Origin: Sphingomonas sp. Leaf407
GTDB lineage: Bacteria > Pseudomonadota > Alphaproteobacteria > Sphingomonadales > Sphingomonadaceae
Length of the DNA: 64,000 nucleotides
Direction: 5' to 3'
Assembly: GCF_001425385.1 (NCBI RefSeq)
Contig: NZ_LMQO01000002.1
Coordinates: 578,752 to 642,751, forward strand
Below, in pieces: positions 59,067-64,000 of the stretch. The notes beneath the pieces were generated by a model, which saw nothing but the letters and a program-made list of their open reading frames with translations, had not been told where the DNA came from and did not search any database. Position 1 is the stretch's first letter, and each line of letters begins with the position of its first letter. The position numbers were made by a program, and so were the translations under genes.

Positions 59067-59678
59067 ATGTCGGTTACTGCCGTTCCGCTCCATCCCGTGA
59101 AGCGTGGCTATATCGTCTGGCTATGGGTCGGTATCGCGCTGGCGCTGCTATGTGCCGTTGGACTGGCGTGGGCCGGCACGCGCAGCGGCTCGGATTCCTT
59201 CCTCGCCTCGAACGCCTCGCGCGCCGGTGTGGTGACGACGGCCAGCGGCCTTCAATATGAAGTGCTGACCAAGGGCAGCGGTCCGACGCCGACCGACGCC
59301 GACGTCACGCTCGTCAACTATGTCGGCAAGTTTACCGACGACACGGTCTTCGATCAGAGCCAGCGTCCGACGCCGATGTCGCCCAAGGGCGTCGTGCCGG
59401 GCTTCGGCGAGGCGCTCAAGCTGATGCCCAAGGGATCGCGCTACCGCTTCTGGCTCAAGCCCGAACTGGGCTATGGTGCCCCGCGTCCGGCCGGCGCGCC
59501 GCCGATGTCGCCACAGATGCAGGAGATGGCGAGCAAGGTGCTGGTGTTCGACGTCGAGATGGTCGACTTCATCCCCGAAACCGTGCTCCAGCAGTTGCAG
59601 ATGCAGCAGATGATGCAGCAGCAGGGCGGGGGTGCCGGCACGCCGCCTCCGGGGGCGCTGCCGCCGGCTGGACGCTGA
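59067..59678 (+). CDS. Membrane-anchored FKBP-type peptidyl-prolyl isomerase
   Basis: A 203-residue protein. An N-terminal helix (YIVWLWVGIALALLCAVGLAW) anchors it or acts as a signal, so the FKBP domain is periplasmic. The domain reads TASGLQYEVLTKGSGPTPTD, LVNYVGKFTDDTVFDQS, VVPGFGEALKLMPKGSRYRF and LGYGAPRP, which are the family markers. A Gln/Met-rich stretch (QQLQMQQMMQQQGGG) and a Pro tail follow. It folds exported proteins. I chose the ATG at 59067. Confidence 0.93.
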   Translation: MSVTAVPLHPVKRGYIVWLWVGIALALLCAVGLAWAGTRSGSDSFLASNASRAGVVTTASGLQYEVLTKGSGPTPTDADVTLVNYVGKFTDDTVFDQSQRPTPMSPKGVVPGFGEALKLMPKGSRYRFWLKPELGYGAPRPAGAPPMSPQMQEMASKVLVFDVEMVDFIPETVLQQLQMQQMMQQQGGGAGTPPPGALPPAGR

Positions 59679-59700
59679 GCGCATCGACCGGTTCTTGAAC

Positions 59701-59738
59701 AACGGCGTCGGGAGCAATCCCGGCGCCGTTTTGTTGTA
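59701..59738 (+). terminator. Intrinsic terminator after the FKBP gene
   Basis: Arms AACGGCGTCGGGA (59701-59713) and TCCCGGCGCCGTT (59718-59730) pair over 13 bases with one wobble, loop GCAA, and TTGTTGT follows. Confidence 0.85.
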
Positions 59739-59965
59739 ATAACGGTCGGCAGACGACGACCGATATTGTTGCAGCGTCATGATCGCCGGTCGTTCTGCTT
59801 CCTTGGACCAAGTCAAACATCGACGATGGTCGGTTGGGACGGTTGGCTTGATTGACGATGTGTTGTATCCGCCCGAGCGGTCACGCCGTATTGAGCGGAT
59901 GCAGCAAATCCGGCTATGTACTGTCGGGCAGCCAATCGGGGATCCGATTTGGCGGAAAAGGGGCG

Positions 59966-61366
59966 ATGAACGTTATTCCCGGGGGCATACCGTTGGATAA
60001 GGTGGCAGGCCGTTCCGGTTCGGGGGGGCGCAGTCGCTGGCAACCGTCGCGCCGGCTGTTGCGGGTCCGCCTCTACGCCGGTCTGGTGCTGCTCGACCTG
60101 TTGTGCATCCTGTGCAGCTTCGCCGGGATCGGCTGGGCCTATGAGAACAAGATCCAATCGGTCGCGGTCATCGGGTCGTCGCTCCTGCCGATCTATCTGT
60201 TCGCCGCCTTTACCACCGGGGCCTATAATGTCGGCGTCATGGACCGGGTCGGCACCGTCATCGGGCGGGCGATACGGGCGTTCCTGTTCGCGGCGGCGGC
60301 GGTCCTGTTCCTCGCGTTCATCCTGAAGGCAAGCGAGGATTTCTCCCGGCTGGTCTTCGCGCTCGGCGTGGCGATCGGCGTCCTGACGCTGGCCACGGCG
60401 CGCTATGTGTTCCTGCGCCGTGTTGCGCATATCCTCGGCGGAAATCCCTACAACATCGTCATGATTTGTGACGAGGGGCATATGCCGGTCGGGCGGAGCG
60501 TTTCGATGGTGCTGGCGACCTCGGCGTTCGATGCCGCCGGGCACGACCCAGAGATGTACGATCGCCTCGCCCGTGCGCTCGAACAGGTCGATCGGGTGAT
60601 CGTCGCCTGCAGCGTCGCCAATCGCGAGAAATGGGTTCATCTGCTGCAAGGCGCGAACGTCCAGGCGGAGATCGTCATGGACGAGCTTCAGCCGTTCGGT
60701 CCGCGTGGCCTCGGCCGGTTCGGCGGCAGCCCGACGCTGGTCGTCGCGCATGGCCCGATGAGCCCGCAGGGGCGACTGCTCAAGCGATTGTTCGACATCC
60801 TCTTCGCCGGCGGCACGCTGTTGCTGCTGTTGCCGGTGTTCCTGCTAGTCGCGGCGGCGGTGAAGCTTGAATCGCGTGGGCCGGTGTTCTTCGTCCAGAC
60901 CCGCATCGGCCGCGCCAATCGCCAGTTCCGTATCCGCAAGTTCCGCAGCATGCGCGTCGAACAGAGCGACTCGGCCGGCGCACGATCGGCGGCGCGCGAC
61001 GACAACCGCATCACTCGTGTCGGCGCGTTCATCCGCCGCACCAGCATCGATGAGCTTCCGCAGTTGATGAACGTGCTCGACGGGACGATGAGCATCGTCG
61101 GCCCGCGCCCGCACGCTCTCGGCTCGCGCGCCGAGGACAAGCTGTTCTGGGAGATCGACGGACGCTATTGGCATCGTCATGCGGTAAAGCCGGGGCTGAC
61201 CGGTCTGGCGCAGGTGCGTGGCTATCGCGGCGCGACCAATGTCGAGAGCGATCTGACCAACCGCCTCCACTCCGACCTTGAATATCTCGATAACTGGACG
61301 ATCTGGCGCGATCTCGTCATCATCCTCAAGACGTTCGGCGTGGTCGTTCACCGGAATGCCTTCTGA
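59966..61366 (+). CDS. Polyprenyl-phosphate sugar-phosphotransferase (WbaP/PssY-like)
   Basis: A 466-residue protein. Four or five helices lie in the first 170 residues, a soluble CoA-binding-like part follows, and then a C-terminal bacterial sugar-transferase domain begins KRLFDILFAGGTLLLLLPVFL. The catalytic core shows FFVQTRIGRANRQFRIRKFRSM, RITRVGAFIRRTSIDELPQL, MSIVGPRPHA and KPGLTGLAQVRGYRG. It would load the first sugar phosphate on undecaprenyl phosphate, probably glucose-1-phosphate as in gellan-type synthesis. I chose the ATG at 59966; the gene lies about 7 kb from the end of the main cluster and partly overlaps the next gene. Confidence 0.95.
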   Translation: MNVIPGGIPLDKVAGRSGSGGRSRWQPSRRLLRVRLYAGLVLLDLLCILCSFAGIGWAYENKIQSVAVIGSSLLPIYLFAAFTTGAYNVGVMDRVGTVIGRAIRAFLFAAAAVLFLAFILKASEDFSRLVFALGVAIGVLTLATARYVFLRRVAHILGGNPYNIVMICDEGHMPVGRSVSMVLATSAFDAAGHDPEMYDRLARALEQVDRVIVACSVANREKWVHLLQGANVQAEIVMDELQPFGPRGLGRFGGSPTLVVAHGPMSPQGRLLKRLFDILFAGGTLLLLLPVFLLVAAAVKLESRGPVFFVQTRIGRANRQFRIRKFRSMRVEQSDSAGARSAARDDNRITRVGAFIRRTSIDELPQLMNVLDGTMSIVGPRPHALGSRAEDKLFWEIDGRYWHRHAVKPGLTGLAQVRGYRGATNVESDLTNRLHSDLEYLDNWTIWRDLVIILKTFGVVVHRNAF

Positions 61367-62375
61367 ACGTCGCCTCTGCCGCGTGACGCGGTTGCGCCGG
61401 TCACTGGCCTGCGCGGCGATGCTCGCCTTGGTGCCGCTTGACGGTTCGGCGATCGCGGCGACCGACCGGGCCACGCTGGAACAGTTGCGGCGCGGCGACG
61501 TCCGCCTGGCGGCGATCGGCCATCGTCTGGCGACGGGCAACGCCGTCCTGTGCAACGACCGGGTGCCGGCGATCGGGCTGGTCGTGCATGCGATCGACCA
61601 ATATTCCGCCGACGAACAGGGTGATGCCCGCGCGATATTCGGCTTCGACACCGCCGTTGCGATCGAGGGCGTGGTGCCGGGCAGCGCGGCGGCGCGTGCC
61701 GGCATCCGTCCCGACGAATCGATCGTCAGCGTGAACGATCGGCCAATTCCCAGATCCGATGGCGCAGAGCACGTCCACACCCGCGATTCGTTCGTCGCGC
61801 TGCTCGACGCTCAGCCAGTCGACCGGCCGTTGCGCCTGACGCTGCGCCGGGCGGGGCGCGACCGGGCGGTCGTCGTCCCGCCGTCGCCCGGTTGCCGCAG
61901 CTATTTCGAGCTACGCCCCGGTCCCGCGCTCGACGCCAGCGCCGATGGCGCACAGGTGCAGATCTCCGGTGCCTTTCTCGACCGGTTCAGCGACGATCAG
62001 GTGGCGGTCGTCGTCGCGCACGAACTGGCGCACAACATTCTGCGGCATCGTCGCCGGCTGGATGCGGCCGGCATAAGCCGGGGCGTCTTCCGCGAATTCG
62101 GACGCAACGGCCGCCTGTTCCGCGCGACCGAGGACGAGGCGGACCGGCTGAGCGTGTATCTGCTCCGCAACGCCGGCTGGGACCCAGGACTTGCCGTCCG
62201 CTTCTGGCAGGGGCCGGGGGCACGGATTGCGGGCGGCATCTTTTATAGCAGGACGCATTCCTCTCCCGCCCGGCGCGCCGAACTGATCGCGCAGGAGATT
62301 GCCGCCTTGCCAGCCGGCGCGCCGATTCCCTATCGCCCACCGCTGCTTGCACGGCAGGATGCGCCGTTGCAGTGA
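61356..62375 (+). CDS. M48-family metalloprotease with PDZ-like region
   Basis: A 339-residue exported protease. An N-terminal signal sequence (LACAAMLALVPLDGSAIAA) is followed by a region with the PDZ pattern GVVPGSAAARAGIRPDESIVSV and a zinc-site motif AHELAHNILRH, with the third ligand in EDEADRLS. I chose the ATG at 61356, which overlaps the sugar transferase end by 11 bases; the GTG at 61383 would give a more typical signal peptide. It should degrade misfolded outer-membrane or periplasmic proteins. Its placement right after the sugar transferase gene may be operonic only. Confidence 0.88.
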   Translation: MPSERRLCRVTRLRRSLACAAMLALVPLDGSAIAATDRATLEQLRRGDVRLAAIGHRLATGNAVLCNDRVPAIGLVVHAIDQYSADEQGDARAIFGFDTAVAIEGVVPGSAAARAGIRPDESIVSVNDRPIPRSDGAEHVHTRDSFVALLDAQPVDRPLRLTLRRAGRDRAVVVPPSPGCRSYFELRPGPALDASADGAQVQISGAFLDRFSDDQVAVVVAHELAHNILRHRRRLDAAGISRGVFREFGRNGRLFRATEDEADRLSVYLLRNAGWDPGLAVRFWQGPGARIAGGIFYSRTHSSPARRAELIAQEIAALPAGAPIPYRPPLLARQDAPLQ

Positions 62376-62420
62376 ATCACGCGCCGGCCGGTTGGGGGGC
62401 TAACGCGATCTACGGCGCAC

Positions 62421-62449
62421 AAAAAAATAGCGGCCCGAAGGCCGCTATT
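62421..62449 (-). terminator. Strong intrinsic terminator for the small membrane protein gene
   Basis: On the minus strand AATAGCGGCC-TTCG-GGCCGCTATT forms a perfect 10-bp stem with a stable UUCG tetraloop, followed by a run of T. It begins 26 bases after the stop codon of the gene at 62476-62721. Confidence 0.9.
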
Positions 62450-62475
62450 CTCCACTCCGGCTTTCGCCGAAACGA

Positions 62476-62721
62476 TTAGTTGCTGTCCGAATCGTCGTCG
62501 CTGTCAGCGACAACGACGATGCCGACGACAACAGCGGCTGCTGCGAGCAGCGCGACGATGATGCCGCCGCCAGCCAGCTCGTTCTTGTCAGCGGTCGTGC
62601 CCGACGCACGTGCCGACTTCGCAACCGACAGGCTCGAAGCAACGTTGGCCGGGGCCGCAACGGCCGGGGCAACTGCCATCGAAGCGGCAGCGGCGGCGAG
62701 GATGATCTTACCGAAACCCAT
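62476..62721 (-). CDS. Small exported membrane protein with acidic tail
   Basis: An 81-residue protein. A signal peptide (MGFGKIILAAAAASMAVAPAVAAP) is followed by a short polar part, one long hydrophobic helix (GGGIIVALLAAAAVVVGIVVV), and the tail ADSDDDSDSN, which is purely Asp, Ser and Asn. The gene has a GGGAG ribosome site and a strong terminator, signs of high expression. I associate such proteins with sphingomonads but know no function. Confidence 0.8.
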   Translation of the reverse strand: MGFGKIILAAAAASMAVAPAVAAPANVASSLSVAKSARASGTTADKNELAGGGIIVALLAAAAVVVGIVVVADSDDDSDSN

Positions 62722-62916
62722 AATCTACTCCCTTCACGCTCAATTTGCCGCTCACTCACACAAAAGGATGTGTTTGGCAAGCGGTACGATCACAATCCGA
62801 AACGCCGGTTCCCGATTGTTGCCGACAGGTCGCAATGTCCTGTGGAAGTCATCCCTAGCACGGGTTTGTGACTTTTCACACATGCCATCGTAATAATCTG
62901 CCGCATTGCACAACGG

Positions 62917-63675
62917 TCAAACGTTCTGAACGATCCATCTATCGCGTTCGCCGAGGCCAAGCGCGGTCAATACGCCGGTGCGATAGGCGCCGGTGTCGAT
63001 ACCGATACGATTGTCGCGAAATTCGGGTTCTTCGGTAACGGTATGACCATGGACGATGATTTTTTCATGCGGTCTGGCATGTTCGAGGAAGGGCGATCGC
63101 ATCCAGCGCAGATCTGATGGCCGCTGCCGGTCGATCGGAATATTGGGACGGATGCCCGCATGGACGAACGCATAATCCCCGCGAACGACGAAATCCTCGC
63201 CCGCCGCCAGAAAATCGCGATGCGATTGCGGTACGCAGCGTACCAACAATGCGTGGAGTTCGTCGAAATCGGCCAGATCATAGTCCGCTTCGCTGACGCC
63301 ATAGCTCAGCATCGTCTCGCGTCCGCCGATTCGCGCGAACAACCGCAAGGCCTCGCGATCGCCCTCGAGCGCCGACAGCATCACTTCCTCGTGATTGCCC
63401 ATCAGGAATGCGGCGTCGATCCCGCTGTCGGCCAGCGTGCGACACCGCTCGACCACCCCCGCCGAATCGGGACCGCGATCGACGAGGTCGCCGAGAAACA
63501 CGATCAGCCGGTCGGCCTGTCCCCGCGCGGTATCGTCGGTCATGATTCGGTCGAGCAGGACGTCGAGCTCACGCCGCATCCCGTGGACGTCGCCGATCGC
63601 ATAGATTCGCGTGCCCTCGGGCGTGATCGACGCGGGCGTCGTGCGTTTTGGTTGGCCGAACAGACGTTTGAACAT
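62917..63675 (-). CDS. Serine/threonine-type metallophosphatase
   Basis: A 252-residue calcineurin-like phosphoesterase. The metal-binding motifs are YAIGDVHGMRRELD, VFLGDLVDRGPDSAG and FLMGNHEEVML, with later His motifs in AFVHAGIRP and KIIVHGHTV. The pattern is that of bacterial PPP-type phosphatases (PrpA/PrpB-like), acting on phosphoproteins or small phosphorylated molecules. I chose the ATG at 63675; a longer frame reaches 63849. It is divergent from galU. Confidence 0.93.
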   Translation of the reverse strand: MFKRLFGQPKRTTPASITPEGTRIYAIGDVHGMRRELDVLLDRIMTDDTARGQADRLIVFLGDLVDRGPDSAGVVERCRTLADSGIDAAFLMGNHEEVMLSALEGDREALRLFARIGGRETMLSYGVSEADYDLADFDELHALLVRCVPQSHRDFLAAGEDFVVRGDYAFVHAGIRPNIPIDRQRPSDLRWMRSPFLEHARPHEKIIVHGHTVTEEPEFRDNRIGIDTGAYRTGVLTALGLGERDRWIVQNV

Positions 63676-63712
63676 GCAATTCCCGTGCAACCTCGATAGC
63701 CGCCGCAGATAG

Positions 63713-64000
<288 letters not shown>

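Overview
The window is GC-rich, densely coded chromosomal DNA from an alphaproteobacterium, most likely a Sphingomonas or a close relative. Supporting signs are the class I PHA synthase with a linked phasin, the alphaproteobacterial S21 and ClpS forms, a bifunctional Rsh, the cobaltochelatase subunit CobT, a perfect CtrA-type box, GTG and TTG starts, dispersed palindromic repeats, and a sphingan-like exopolysaccharide locus. No rRNA, tRNA, CRISPR array, prophage or transposase gene was seen.

Bases 1-36760 are mostly housekeeping genes in short operons: a PAP2 phosphatase end, an ABC-2 exporter, queG, a methyltransferase broken by an amber codon, a GtrB-like glycosyltransferase, a PiuC hydroxylase with a catecholate-siderophore receptor, cobT with a ribbon-helix-helix protein, rsh, an HxlR regulator, an AlaC-like aminotransferase, phaC-phaP, lgt-clpS, murA, a CDF zinc exporter, queA, a cyclophilin, the cytochrome bc1 operon petABC with apt, a repeat-rich lipoprotein behind an unusual 22-bp-phased repeat array, ychF, and a PHB-depolymerase-like esterase.

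Bases 36956-52632 form one co-directional, tightly packed cell-surface polysaccharide cluster. It has four glycosyltransferases (36956, 39549, 43495, 44668), a Wzy/ligase-type membrane protein, a membrane-anchored GH74/BNR propeller, an acyltransferase-3/SGNH protein, and a split acylation module: a dedicated acyl carrier protein, an MBOAT, an SGNH-like protein and an FkbH enzyme. FkbH enzymes make glyceryl-ACP, so the cluster probably decorates its polysaccharide with glycerate; native gellan carries such a substituent. A polyprenyl-phosphate sugar transferase (59966) and the start of galU (63842), nearby, would supply the first lipid-linked sugar and UDP-glucose. Wzx, Wza and Wzc homologues are not in the window.

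Bases 52649-63675 hold a SleB cell-wall hydrolase, a Rap1a/Tai-like secreted protein, an EAL phosphodiesterase behind a CtrA box, a TPR-histidine kinase with a separate response regulator, rpsU, an FKBP, the sugar transferase, an M48 protease, a small membrane protein with a strong terminator, and a metallophosphatase. Several intergenic spaces carry palindromic repeats, including two structurally matching elements of about 220 bp (5838-6060 and 30958-31176).
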